Positions 47,408 through 55,476 of a stretch of DNA of 55,476 nt are shown here, piece by piece. Position 1 is the stretch's first letter. Every line of letters begins with the position of its first letter. Made by a program: the position numbers and the translations under genes. The stretch lies in NCBI GenBank assembly GCA_947573445.1, contig CANPFR010000011.1, forward strand, positions 1-55,476, given 5' to 3'. Below the pieces are notes generated by a model that saw only the letters and a program-made list of their open reading frames with translations, was not told the DNA's origin and did no database searches. The stretch is from an uncultured Clostridia bacterium. GTDB taxonomy: Bacteria; Bacillota; Clostridia; TANB77; CAG-508.

Positions 47408-48331
47408 TTAGGTCTCATACTCTTGCAAAATAATATTCATATTTTGTTCTATGCCATCTTCAGCTCTCAGCCACCTTGTCTCTTTATTCTTACGAAACCA
47501 TGTAAGTTGTCTTTTGGCATAATGCCTTGTTTCTTTCTTCAAGTTTTCCACCATTTCCTCATAAGTATATTTTTCCTCTAAATACTCCATCACTTCCTTA
47601 TAACCAAGTCCCTGCATAGCTGTTGGAAAACAGTGGTACTTTTCCTTCAAATTTCTTACTTCTTGAACCAAGCCTTGTTCCAACATCATGTCCACTCGTT
47701 TGTTAATTCGTTCATACAACTTTTCTCGTTCCATGTCCAATGCAAACATTTTAAAATCGTATTTTACTCCTTTGCTTCTAGATAATCGTTCCTGTTCTGT
47801 TTTGTTTTTACCTGTTGCCTTAAATACCTCCAAAACACGAATGATTCGTTTTTGATCATTTGGACTGATTTTTTCCATTGCTTCTTCATCAATTACCACA
47901 GCCTGCCTCCATAATTCTTTCAATCCCTCTTCTGTTTCAGCTTGTTTCATAAGAAATTGCCTATACTCTTCATCAAATTCCATATCTGGATATTCAATCC
48001 CATATACTAAAGAATCCACATACAAGCCTGTTCCTCCAGCAACAATTGGAACATGTCCTTTTAGTAAAATCTCTTCTAGTGCCTTCTCACTATCTTTTTT
48101 AAAATTAGATACTGAATATCGTTCATTGGGAGAAATAATATCAATCAAATGGTGCTTAATTCCTTGCATTTCTTCCTTGGTTACTTTTGCTGTTCCAATA
48201 TTCATTTCTTTGTAGATTTGCATTGAATCACTTGATACCACTTCCCCCTTGATTTTCTTCGCTAATTCAATAGCTAGTGCTGTTTTTCCAGAAGCTGTTG
48301 GTCCTGCTATCACAATTACCTTCGGTTTCAT
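47408..48331 (-). CDS. miaA: tRNA dimethylallyltransferase
   Basis: Adds dimethylallyl to A37 of tRNAs reading UNN codons. The 307-residue protein has the P-loop IAGPTASGKTALA, SSDSMQIYKEMNIGTAK, the HHLID motif, PIVAGGTGLYVDSLVYG and the C-terminal RHYAKRQLTWFRK. It follows mutL by 28 nt, a common Firmicutes pairing. MiaA and TrmD both modify base 37 and both affect frame maintenance. Confidence 0.97.
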   Translation of the reverse strand: MKPKVIVIAGPTASGKTALAIELAKKIKGEVVSSDSMQIYKEMNIGTAKVTKEEMQGIKHHLIDIISPNERYSVSNFKKDSEKALEEILLKGHVPIVAGGTGLYVDSLVYGIEYPDMEFDEEYRQFLMKQAETEEGLKELWRQAVVIDEEAMEKISPNDQKRIIRVLEVFKATGKNKTEQERLSRSKGVKYDFKMFALDMEREKLYERINKRVDMMLEQGLVQEVRNLKEKYHCFPTAMQGLGYKEVMEYLEEKYTYEEMVENLKKETRHYAKRQLTWFRKNKETRWLRAEDGIEQNMNIILQEYET

Positions 48332-48359
48332 ATTTTTCTCCTTTTATGTTTGACATTAC

Positions 48360-50726
48360 TTATTTTCGATTAAATTTTCTTTCTAAATCATACTTTGTCA
48401 TCTTAATCGCGGTTGGTCTCCCATGTGGGCAAGTAAATGGATTTGGCAATTGCAACAAATTTTGCATCAAACGATCTACTTCTTCTGGTTCTAACTTCAT
48501 ATTTGCTTTTACTGCTGCTTTACAGGCAACTGTTGCAATAAATTTGTCTTCCTTTTCTTGGGTTGCCGTTACTGCTACTGTATCAATTTCATCTAGCAAC
48601 TCCAAAAATAATTCTTTTGTATTCATTTGTTCACACATACTTGGAACAGATGTAACTTTAATTGTATTATCCCCAAATTCTTCAAATTCAAAACCTGCTT
48701 TGGCAAACATTTCCACATTTTCTTTTGCAATATCCATTTCCTTATTACTAACCATAATCACATCTGGTAACAATAACAACTGCGAGTCCTTCTCTTCTTC
48801 TCTATAATAATTGGCTTTTACCTTCTCATACATAATTCTCTCATGTGCCGCATGTTGATCAATCATATACAAATCTTGGTTCATTTCAATTAAGATATAG
48901 GTTGAAAAGGCAATACCAATCAATTTATAATGAATTTCTTCATATTCTTCTCCTGTCTCAAACAAACTTTGATTTAAACCATTTGCATATTCCACTTCTT
49001 TAATGTCTAATTTTTCTTCCTCTTCTTCCTCCTCTTTTCGACTTGCCCCTAAATCAATACCAAATGCCTTTTTATACATTTCTTCAAATTCAGGAGTAAT
49101 TTCTGGAATTTCCTTTAAAGCTTCTCTTACCTTGCTCGTATCAATCATCTCTGTTTTATCTTCCTCATTTAGTTGAGCTTCTAGTAATTTATCAGTTACA
49201 GCTGCTATAAATTCATCCTTCTTTTCTTCCGCTTCTTGATTTTCCTCTAGGCTTTCTGGTAATTCTTCTGGTTCATCCTTGATTGGTTCTTCTTGTTTTT
49301 CTTCTTGTTTAGGTAATTCAAGTTTTACTGTTTCCTGTGGTATTTCTTCAGCAGGTAGCTCCTGATTTTCTGTGGTTTCTCCACTAGATAATTGGGTATT
49401 TACTTCACCTGTATCAATTTCTTGGGTACTACTTGAAATCTCTGTATTTCCCAATTTAATTTTCTTTTCTTGTTCTTCCTCCTCTTGCATTTTATCCGCA
49501 ATTTTTCCTGTTTTATACAAATCTTCAATCTTATTTTCTACATTTGTGCTTGGTACATCCATTTTGTTGGCTGTTTGAAGTGTTTTTTCAGGTGTAATCT
49601 TGTGAATTAAAGAATTAATTGCATTGATTCTGTCTTCAATTGTCATCCCTTCTTTGATTTCTAATTTCAGATTTTCTTGTTCAATCGCTACTTTTTTGGC
49701 TTCTGCATCAATTGGTCTTTCGATATTAGAAACCAATTCATTTTTTCCAAATCCTGCTTTTATCGCATGATAAACTGCCTTAAATACTGCATTTCCATCC
49801 TGAAATCTGACTTCCAATTTTGCAGGATGTACATTCACATCCAATTTTTCTGGATTCATCTCAACATTCAAAATCACAAAACCAAATTTTCCAATGGGTA
49901 TCATGCCTTTATAAGCTTGTTCCACTGCAGAAGTCAAATTTTTATCTTTAATATAACGTCCATTTACAAAAAAGATTTGATTTTGGCGATTGGCTCTTGC
50001 AATCTCTGGTTTTCCTACAACACCACTTACTTTAATGTCCTCATAGGTATAATCAACTTCCATGATTCCATTTGCAATATCTTTCCCATAAATACTATAA
50101 ACAATGTTTTTAAAATCACCACTTCCATTGGTTTGAACGATGGTTTTTCCTGAACTAATCAGTTTAAGTGCAATCTCCTTATTAACCAAAGCAATTCTAC
50201 GCACATTATCCTCAATATAACCTGCTTCTGTATAATCTTTTTTCAAAAATTTATAACGTACTGGTGTATTAAAAAATAGATTTTTTACTATAATGGTTGT
50301 CCCAACAGGACATCCAATTTCCGCTTTTTCTAAAATTTTTCCGCCTTCTACCACAATTTTGTGGCCAATTTCTTCTCCCTCTTTTTTAGAAACCATTTCC
50401 ACATTCGCAATCGCTGCAATACTCGCCAATGCTTCTCCACGAAACCCCATTGTACTAACTGTCACCAAATCATCTGCCTTTCGAATTTTACTGGTTGCAT
50501 GACGTTCAAACGCCATTTCCATATCATCTTCTGAAATACCACACCCATCATCTGTAATTTTAATGAATGAGATGCCTCCATTTTTGATTTCTACTGTTAT
50601 ATTTTTAGCTTTTGCATCAATCGAATTTTCGACCATTTCCTTAACTACTGATGCAGGCCTTTCAATTACTTCTCCTGCTGCTATTTTGTTAATTGTTAAA
50701 TCATCTAATAGAACAATATTTCCCAT
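48360..50726 (-). CDS. mutL: DNA mismatch repair endonuclease MutL
   Basis: The 788-residue protein has the GHKL ATPase N-terminus (TINKIAAGEVIERPASVVKE, VENSIDA, TMGFRGEALASIA), a long acidic Glu-rich linker (about 360-560) and the C-terminal endonuclease domain with DQHAAHERIMYE and CPHGRPTAIK. Presence of the DQHA(x)2E(x)4E motif shows it is the nicking type, as in bacteria without MutH. mutS is not in the window. Confidence 0.96.
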   Translation of the reverse strand: MGNIVLLDDLTINKIAAGEVIERPASVVKEMVENSIDAKAKNITVEIKNGGISFIKITDDGCGISEDDMEMAFERHATSKIRKADDLVTVSTMGFRGEALASIAAIANVEMVSKKEGEEIGHKIVVEGGKILEKAEIGCPVGTTIIVKNLFFNTPVRYKFLKKDYTEAGYIEDNVRRIALVNKEIALKLISSGKTIVQTNGSGDFKNIVYSIYGKDIANGIMEVDYTYEDIKVSGVVGKPEIARANRQNQIFFVNGRYIKDKNLTSAVEQAYKGMIPIGKFGFVILNVEMNPEKLDVNVHPAKLEVRFQDGNAVFKAVYHAIKAGFGKNELVSNIERPIDAEAKKVAIEQENLKLEIKEGMTIEDRINAINSLIHKITPEKTLQTANKMDVPSTNVENKIEDLYKTGKIADKMQEEEEQEKKIKLGNTEISSSTQEIDTGEVNTQLSSGETTENQELPAEEIPQETVKLELPKQEEKQEEPIKDEPEELPESLEENQEAEEKKDEFIAAVTDKLLEAQLNEEDKTEMIDTSKVREALKEIPEITPEFEEMYKKAFGIDLGASRKEEEEEEEKLDIKEVEYANGLNQSLFETGEEYEEIHYKLIGIAFSTYILIEMNQDLYMIDQHAAHERIMYEKVKANYYREEEKDSQLLLLPDVIMVSNKEMDIAKENVEMFAKAGFEFEEFGDNTIKVTSVPSMCEQMNTKELFLELLDEIDTVAVTATQEKEDKFIATVACKAAVKANMKLEPEEVDRLMQNLLQLPNPFTCPHGRPTAIKMTKYDLERKFNRK

Positions 50727-50833
50727 CTATTTTTCCTCTTTTCTATTGTATATATTTTCAGGTGAATTATATCATTAAAAAAATTTTTTGTACATCTTTT
50801 TGACAAATTTTTTTGCAATTTTGGTAAATAGAT

Positions 50834-50881
50834 AAAGAGCCTATCGATGACTTTTTTACAAAAATCATCGATAGGCTCTTT
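50834..50881 (-). terminator. Terminator of the second coiled-coil gene
   Basis: A perfect 17-bp stem (50834-50850 with 50865-50881). One of the strongest hairpins in the window. Confidence 0.85.
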
Positions 50882-50915
50882 ATTTGTGGATTTTTTTAAT
50901 CTTAGAAAAAAATTA

Positions 50916-51404
50916 TCAACTCTTTCTCTTCTCTAAATCAAATAGTCTCTTTTCATGTTTAAAAAGATTAACTTCTGTTTTTTCAACTCTTATTTCTAAA
51001 TCACCAATTCGATCAAATCTTTTCAAATTATTTTTTTGATGGAAATCAACAAACTCAAACATCGTATTAATTTTTTGGCCATATTCATCTTCAAAAGCAT
51101 ATTGTTGTTCTAAAATTTCATCCATCCTTTCATTCATTCTTATCATACCTTCCTTAAGCATTCTCCTCAATTCGTTTATTTTTGCCGTATTCTCATCAAT
51201 TCTTACTATGTTTTCATCAACTTTTCTTTCTAATACGTCCATTCTTTCTATGCATTCATCGACTTTTCTTTCTAATCTGTCTATTCTTTGACCTAACTGA
51301 TGATTTCCCTCTTTGACTTCTTTTATGTCGTTTTTCAATTCCTCGAATTGTTGCTCCATTTTTTGATTCATTTGAACCAAAGTTTGTAAAATTTTTCCTT
51401 CCAT
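50916..51404 (-). CDS. Coiled-coil protein of unknown function, paralogue of 16033-16398
   Basis: The 162-residue protein is nearly all heptad coiled coil, longer than its paralogue by one extra set of heptads (LERKVDECIERMDVLERKVDENIVRID). The C-terminal block EDEYGQKINTMFEFVDFHQKNNLKRFDRIGDLEIRVEK is shared. No signal peptide. It has its own promoter with the same Spo0A-like box, an AAAGGTGGTG ribosome site and a very stable terminator. Function unknown. Confidence 0.7.
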   Translation of the reverse strand: MEGKILQTLVQMNQKMEQQFEELKNDIKEVKEGNHQLGQRIDRLERKVDECIERMDVLERKVDENIVRIDENTAKINELRRMLKEGMIRMNERMDEILEQQYAFEDEYGQKINTMFEFVDFHQKNNLKRFDRIGDLEIRVEKTEVNLFKHEKRLFDLEKRKS

Positions 51405-51441
51405 ATCATCACCACCTTTCTTATTTAATTTTTACAACTTT

Positions 51442-51486
51442 ATTTTAACATAATCTATTTCTCTTATCAAGCTTTTTCATTCGACA
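51442..51486 (-). promoter_or_regulatory. Promoter of the second coiled-coil gene with Spo0A-like box
   Basis: TTGATA (51465-51470), 17 nt, TAAAAT (51442-51447), with TGTCGAA at 51480-51486 upstream. Same plan as 16449-16502. Confidence 0.6.
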
Positions 51487-51554
51487 TTTTTCACTAATCC
51501 TTTTAAAACCAATTTTCAGCAACTTTTCGTATTTTTAATATTTATGTCTACTTT

Positions 51555-52109
51555 TCTCAAGCTGGGCTACTTCCACGGTCAAAAAATGGTTTAGAAACAA
51601 AAGCTAATGCTGAAGTATCATCATGTCTCAATCCCTACATCTAAAGCATATTTTAAACTGCCATCTTCTGCTTTCCACATCCCATTTCCATCATAATAAC
51701 CTGTTGGTGTTGTGTCGCCTTGCACATTATAATAGGTAATTCGGTAGGCAAATCTTGGAATCCAGACAAAAAACTACCATCACCGTTTTGAGCATTTGCC
51801 CACATGCTTTCTTTGGTGTCACCTTCACTAGCTAATGTGTAAGTTATACCAAGTAGATTGCGCATTTTCATCTCCTGTCCATATTTCACATTTTTGGTCC
51901 AAGTAACTGGAGTTAGACCATTATTGTATAAATATAGCTCGTTTGGAGGTGGTATCACTTTATTTTCTGTGTTTAGCCAAAGTGGTGCCATAATTGGTCG
52001 AAAATTTTACTGTTGCATCTGCTACAGCATTTTCACTTGGTCTGGTACGACAATTCCTGTGATGGTATCGCCTTCTAGAGCAATTTGGCGAATGGGATGA
52101 TTTTTCCAT
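51555..52109 (-). pseudogene. Decayed pilin-cluster surface protein gene
   Basis: It begins after a copy of the pilin-gene leader at 52110-52218, but no pilin helix follows. Readable pieces lie in different frames: PSENAVADATVKFSTNYGT, then LWLNTENKVIPPPNE..TLASEGDTKESMWANAQNGDGSF, then (after a T6 run near 51775) FVWIPRFAYRITYYN..GYYDGNGMWKAEDGSLKYALDVG, then FVSKPFFDRGSSP. At least three frameshifts are needed, and the one at the T-run is not at CGG, so this is ordinary decay. The motifs match C-terminal parts of surface proteins in this neighbourhood. Confidence 0.65.
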
Positions 52110-52218
52110 TTTTTTCTCCTTTTTGGGTATTTTCTTGATACCTTATATTTTACACCTATCAGAGGCATTAGAATGCATTTTAAGGCGTGTTTGTAATAAA
52201 ATGAATGATTTTTCATTC
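52110..52218 (-). repeat. Conserved leader of pilin-like genes, copy 2
   Basis: Starts with GAATGAAAAATCATTC and shares the AAGGTxTCAAGAAAATACC segment and GGAGAAAAAA site with copy 3. Confidence 0.65.
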
Positions 52219-52308
52219 ATAAATTATTTAATTGAGTAGATTCCGCTGATTTTTTATCGAACTTTAATATTTAAACACACCAACAAACAAAAAATCTTTT
52301 CCAATATT

Positions 52309-53940
52309 TTACTCTACTACAAACCCATTTGTTACATCTCCACTAATCAGTTCAGAACTTAGTGAAACTACAGGAAACAATGGAACACTATTACCTGTCA
52401 CATTTCCTGAACTAGTACACATTAAACAAGCATCCAAATTCCCTCCCATTATATAATGAACTTTGAAATTAGCACTTGAAATCTCTTGATCAATACAACG
52501 AGAGGCGATCCAATAATGTGTACTTTCCCCCTTTGGCAATATAATACTCTCATATGACCTTCCTGGTGCATACTCCTTGAATTTCGTCTTCAATTCCTCA
52601 TACTGCCATTTATAATAGGTCTGTTTTGGATGGATGCTTATACTTGCTACCTTAGCTCCTTCTCGCATACTCCCCACTATGTTTCCTTCACTTTGTTCTA
52701 TAAATTGTGTTTGTTCGCTCAAGTCTAAATTTGTCTCCTTTCCTTCCGCTATTTCTGGAAATGCTTTTATAATATTATCTTTTTCCCTCTCATACATCAC
52801 TGGATAAGTTTTGTTAATTACAAACTCCCCTTGATCATTTCTAGAACTTGAATGTGCAGTTTTATGTCTTTCTCCATATTTTGCACAATTTAAATTAGCA
52901 TAATTATTCCTTTCCTCTATTGCCTCTTTTGTTAATAATTCTTCAATATCTTCTATTTTTATACTCCTTGCACTTACTCCATCACTAGAATATAGTTCTT
53001 TACATGCATCATCTAGTAGTTTTACCGCATTATTATAGCCTTGAGCTCCACCTAGTTCTACACTTTCATTTGATAGTGATGTCTGTAACAATGTTGCTGG
53101 CACCATTTTTACGTTTTCCTTCTTTTCGTCAATATCTAGCACTCGCCATTTTGTGATTTGAAAACTATTTCCAGTTTCACTACTAAGGGTTACATCTGCT
53201 ATTTGCATAGGCGCTGCATATTCTGCCTGCCAGGTATAGGTTCCACTTGGGGAATACGTCACTTCTGAACCAATTTCCAATCCAATTAACATCTTTTTTA
53301 CGGTTACTGTACAAGTATCACTATAATCTCCACACTCGGCTGTAATCGTTGTTGTACCTTTGGAAACACCTGTAATTGTCGCATTTGCTCCTGTTCCTGT
53401 AACTGTTGCTACACTTGGGTCAGAACTCGTCCATGTAATTTCTCCACTTATTTCCATTAAGTTAGCTGTAATCGTTTCTGTTGGCATCGTTTCACTTTCA
53501 ATTTTTAATGTTATATTTCTCAAATTTAAAAAAAGTCCTATTTTATCAAACTCAAAATTGCCTTCGGCATCGATACTTCCACTTACTGTTTCATTATTTC
53601 CTGTATAAATCACTTTTCCTGATTCATCACAAGTGATATTTCCATTTCCCGTTTGATAACCATTTAAATTTTCAATCATATAATCCCTTAAATTACCTGA
53701 CATGGTTTCATAATAACCCATTTTTACTTCTGAAACTGCTAGTTCTAGCTCTTCTTTTGCACTCGCTTTTTTCGTTTTGTCCACGGCTGTGGACGCTTTT
53801 CCTAGGATTCCGTCACTGCCTGCAATGAGGCTTAGGCTGACGCCTGCTAGGATTAATAAGACTATAATTGTAATCACTAACGCAATTAACGTAATGCCTC
53901 GTTTTGAGTCCATTAGACCCCTCTCCTTCGATTTTCCCAT
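52309..53940 (-). CDS. Pilin-like surface protein with Big_2 domain
   Basis: The 543-residue protein has the prepilin-like N-terminus (KRGITLIALVITIIVLLILAGVS) with Ala for the usual Glu at +5, then a charged helix (VDKTKKASAKEELELAVSEVKMGYYE). An Ig-like Big_2 domain spans about residues 155-215 (EITWTSSDPSVATVTG, TITAEC). The C-terminal part (about 230-543) matches no domain I know and ends with VPLFPVVSLSSELISG, a motif common at the end of such proteins. No CGG is in its frame. Confidence 0.8.
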   Translation of the reverse strand: MGKSKERGLMDSKRGITLIALVITIIVLLILAGVSLSLIAGSDGILGKASTAVDKTKKASAKEELELAVSEVKMGYYETMSGNLRDYMIENLNGYQTGNGNITCDESGKVIYTGNNETVSGSIDAEGNFEFDKIGLFLNLRNITLKIESETMPTETITANLMEISGEITWTSSDPSVATVTGTGANATITGVSKGTTTITAECGDYSDTCTVTVKKMLIGLEIGSEVTYSPSGTYTWQAEYAAPMQIADVTLSSETGNSFQITKWRVLDIDEKKENVKMVPATLLQTSLSNESVELGGAQGYNNAVKLLDDACKELYSSDGVSARSIKIEDIEELLTKEAIEERNNYANLNCAKYGERHKTAHSSSRNDQGEFVINKTYPVMYEREKDNIIKAFPEIAEGKETNLDLSEQTQFIEQSEGNIVGSMREGAKVASISIHPKQTYYKWQYEELKTKFKEYAPGRSYESIILPKGESTHYWIASRCIDQEISSANFKVHYIMGGNLDACLMCTSSGNVTGNSVPLFPVVSLSSELISGDVTNGFVVE

Positions 53941-54050
53941 ATTTTTTCTCCATTTTTGGTATTTTCTTGAGACCTTATATTTTTATATCCTCTAGAGACA
54001 CCAGAATGTATGTTATGGCATGTTTATTCAAAAATGAATGATTTTTCATT
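53941..54050 (-). repeat. Conserved leader of pilin-like genes, copy 3
   Basis: AATGAAAAATCATTC at the 5' end, AAGGTCTCAAGAAAATACC near the 3' end, then GGAG before the ATG at 53940. It overlaps the region just after the stop of the next gene. Confidence 0.65.
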
Positions 54051-54056
54051 GAAAAA

Positions 54057-55476
54057 TCACTTAATTGAATATACTCCCTCCTCTTTTTTCTCCAATTGGA
54101 CACCAGATTCTAGACAAACTAGCGGACATAGTCCCAACGCACTATCGTAATGACCGTTGCCGTACCAAACCGCTATTACAATTTGCATCAACCATAAAAT
54201 CAGTGTAGTAATGCCACGGAGAAGCCAGCCACATACCTAACGTTTTGCTTATGTCTGTCTTTATATATATTTTATTATAATCACTTAATAATTTAGCTCC
54301 ATTTTCCCATGTATATCCAATTGCATTCGCCATAGAACAATTCATCTCCTTATCTGGATGTGTGTCTTCATAGGAGGTTATAAACATTTCTACTGTTGGC
54401 CCACCTATTGCATATTTTGCTTTTTCTCCTGCATATTCACTCCATATATTGGTATCCATCAAATAAGCTGTTGCTTTTATATTAATATTGGTACTTTCTT
54501 CTCTATTGGGATAGGTTACTCCATTATCCTCTGTATAATTTAAATACTGACCTAACCAATTTTTTGCTAAACTATTTTCCCAGATAAATTTTCCTCCATT
54601 ATAATCATTGTTTACATCATTAAATGACACTCTATAAGGAGCATGTGTTGTTATTGCTGTTCCCTCTTTTCCATTTGGCACAGCGGTATAATGTATATAA
54701 TCATCTGCAATCAAATACACATTATCCTCAGTTCCCCCAGGTTCTTTCCCTGCATAAAAGATTCTCCATGTTGTTACTGCATCTTTTACTGCATCTGATG
54801 CTGTCCCCTTCACTTGGTAATTATCTACAATCGCCCCATAAAACTTTGTCGGCTTTTTCACAATATCTGTTGCTTCAAATTCTGTTTTCTCATACTTATC
54901 TTTTAAATTAATTGTTTTAGCAGCAGTAAACGTTTCTCCTTCAACTGTTCCAGTAATCGTAAACTTCACTTCTTTTTCTGTTCCATTTGTTACATATGGC
55001 AATTCTGGTGAGATTGATGTAATGGTTCCGCCTTCAATGGAAGCTGTAAATTCAATTTTTAGTTCGGTTCCATCAACTGCTCCATCTTCTGGGATGGCTT
55101 GGCCATCTTTTAAAGTGATATTAATATTCTCTAGCACTGGTACGTGGCCTGTATAGTGAAACTCTCCATTTTCATCTATAGTACCTGTTAAGGTAGTATC
55201 TTTGCTTGTGTAAACTATGTTTCCGTCTATATCGCAAGTGATGTTTCCATTTTGGGTTTTATAACCATCTAAGTTATCAATCATGTAATCCCTTAAAGAA
55301 CCTGACATGGTTTCATAATAGTTCATTTTCACTTCTGATATCGCAAGTTCTAGTTCTTCTTTTGAACTTGCCCTTTTTGTTTTGTCCACTGCTGTAGACG
55401 CTTTTCCTAGGATTCCGTCGCTGCCTGCAATGAGATTTAGACTAACGCCAGCTAAGATTAATAGCACAATAATTGT
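54057..55476 (-). CDS. Pilin-like surface protein, 5' end outside window, read through a +1 shift at CGG
   Basis: The frame is open at the right edge inside the pilin helix (TIIVLLILAGVSLNLIAGSDGILGKAST), and the following region is highly similar to the neighbour at 52309-53940. In zero frame it would end at 54142 with LVRQRSLR. Its codon at 54160-54162 is CGG (a second CGG at 54154 is then off-phase). Skipping C gives GGC AAC GGT CAT and a C-terminus with CPLVCLESGVQLEKKEEGVY, the ending expected in this protein group, stopping at 54057. It is a likely secreted pilus-like or adhesin subunit. Confidence 0.85.

Noticed and set aside
51770..51785. Frameshift in the decayed pilin-cluster gene as another CGG case
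   Set aside because: The break is in a T6 run, no CGG is in frame there, and further shifts are needed. It is ordinary pseudogene decay.

Overview
The window is low-GC Firmicutes DNA and looks like an uncultured, probably gut-dwelling, spore-forming Clostridia. Supporting signs are the AT-rich codon use, a SpoIIQ-type protein, SepF and DivIVA, a SAM-I riboswitch, Spo0A-like boxes, strong AGGAGG ribosome sites, TTGACA-N17-TATAAT promoters and a BspA/pilin-like surface repertoire. Species identity is inference. Almost all genes lie on the minus strand. The exceptions are tmcAL, glmS, two small ORFs after glmS, and some transposon debris.

Layout. 1-3650: accessory region with broken TnpV, IS200/IS605 TnpA and IS3-type transposase fragments, a transglutaminase-like protein and small unknown genes. 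3664-10471: spoIIQ-like gene, metK under a SAM-I riboswitch, and the translation/secretion block ylxM-ffh-rpsP-khpA-rimM-trmD-rplS. 10569-25802: a GH73 glucosaminidase with eight C-terminal repeats, secD/secF, an HD hydrolase, a coiled-coil protein, a WG-repeat protein, tgt, a transglutaminase-like protein, queA, an ABC exporter, coaE, an EamA transporter and rnhA. 25924-33465: tmcAL, a pilin-like BspA protein, pgi/glmS (divergent), and an inserted segment bracketed by a duplicated glmS tail. 33570-50726: beta-CASP nuclease, ftsK, rsmD, a cohesin protein plus a transglutaminase/cohesin/dockerin protein, divIVA, sepF, an HlyD-like protein, miaA and mutL. 50834-55476: a second coiled-coil paralogue and a cluster of pilin-like surface genes, one decayed.

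Main discovery. Seven genes are split by what looks like a one-base insertion: ffh, secF, the HD hydrolase, tgt, the beta-CASP nuclease, the HlyD-like gene and the last pilin-like gene. In every one the break falls exactly on an in-frame CGG codon, and skipping its C restores the conserved protein, with GGN (Gly) as the next codon. By hand scan these are the only in-phase CGG codons in the minus-strand genes, while roughly 65 out-of-phase CGG trinucleotides are harmless. A sequencing artefact would not respect codon phase. I infer that CGG is not read as ordinary Arg here but triggers +1 frameshifting (or four-base decoding of CGGN). The only in-phase CGGs apparently read without a shift are in two small plus-strand ORFs beside the duplicated glmS tail, which may be foreign.

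Other points of interest: two copies of a tiny promoter-terminator cassette that could make RNAs of about 45 nt, a possible sortase-anchored cohesin/dockerin pair, and two coiled-coil paralogues with matched promoters.
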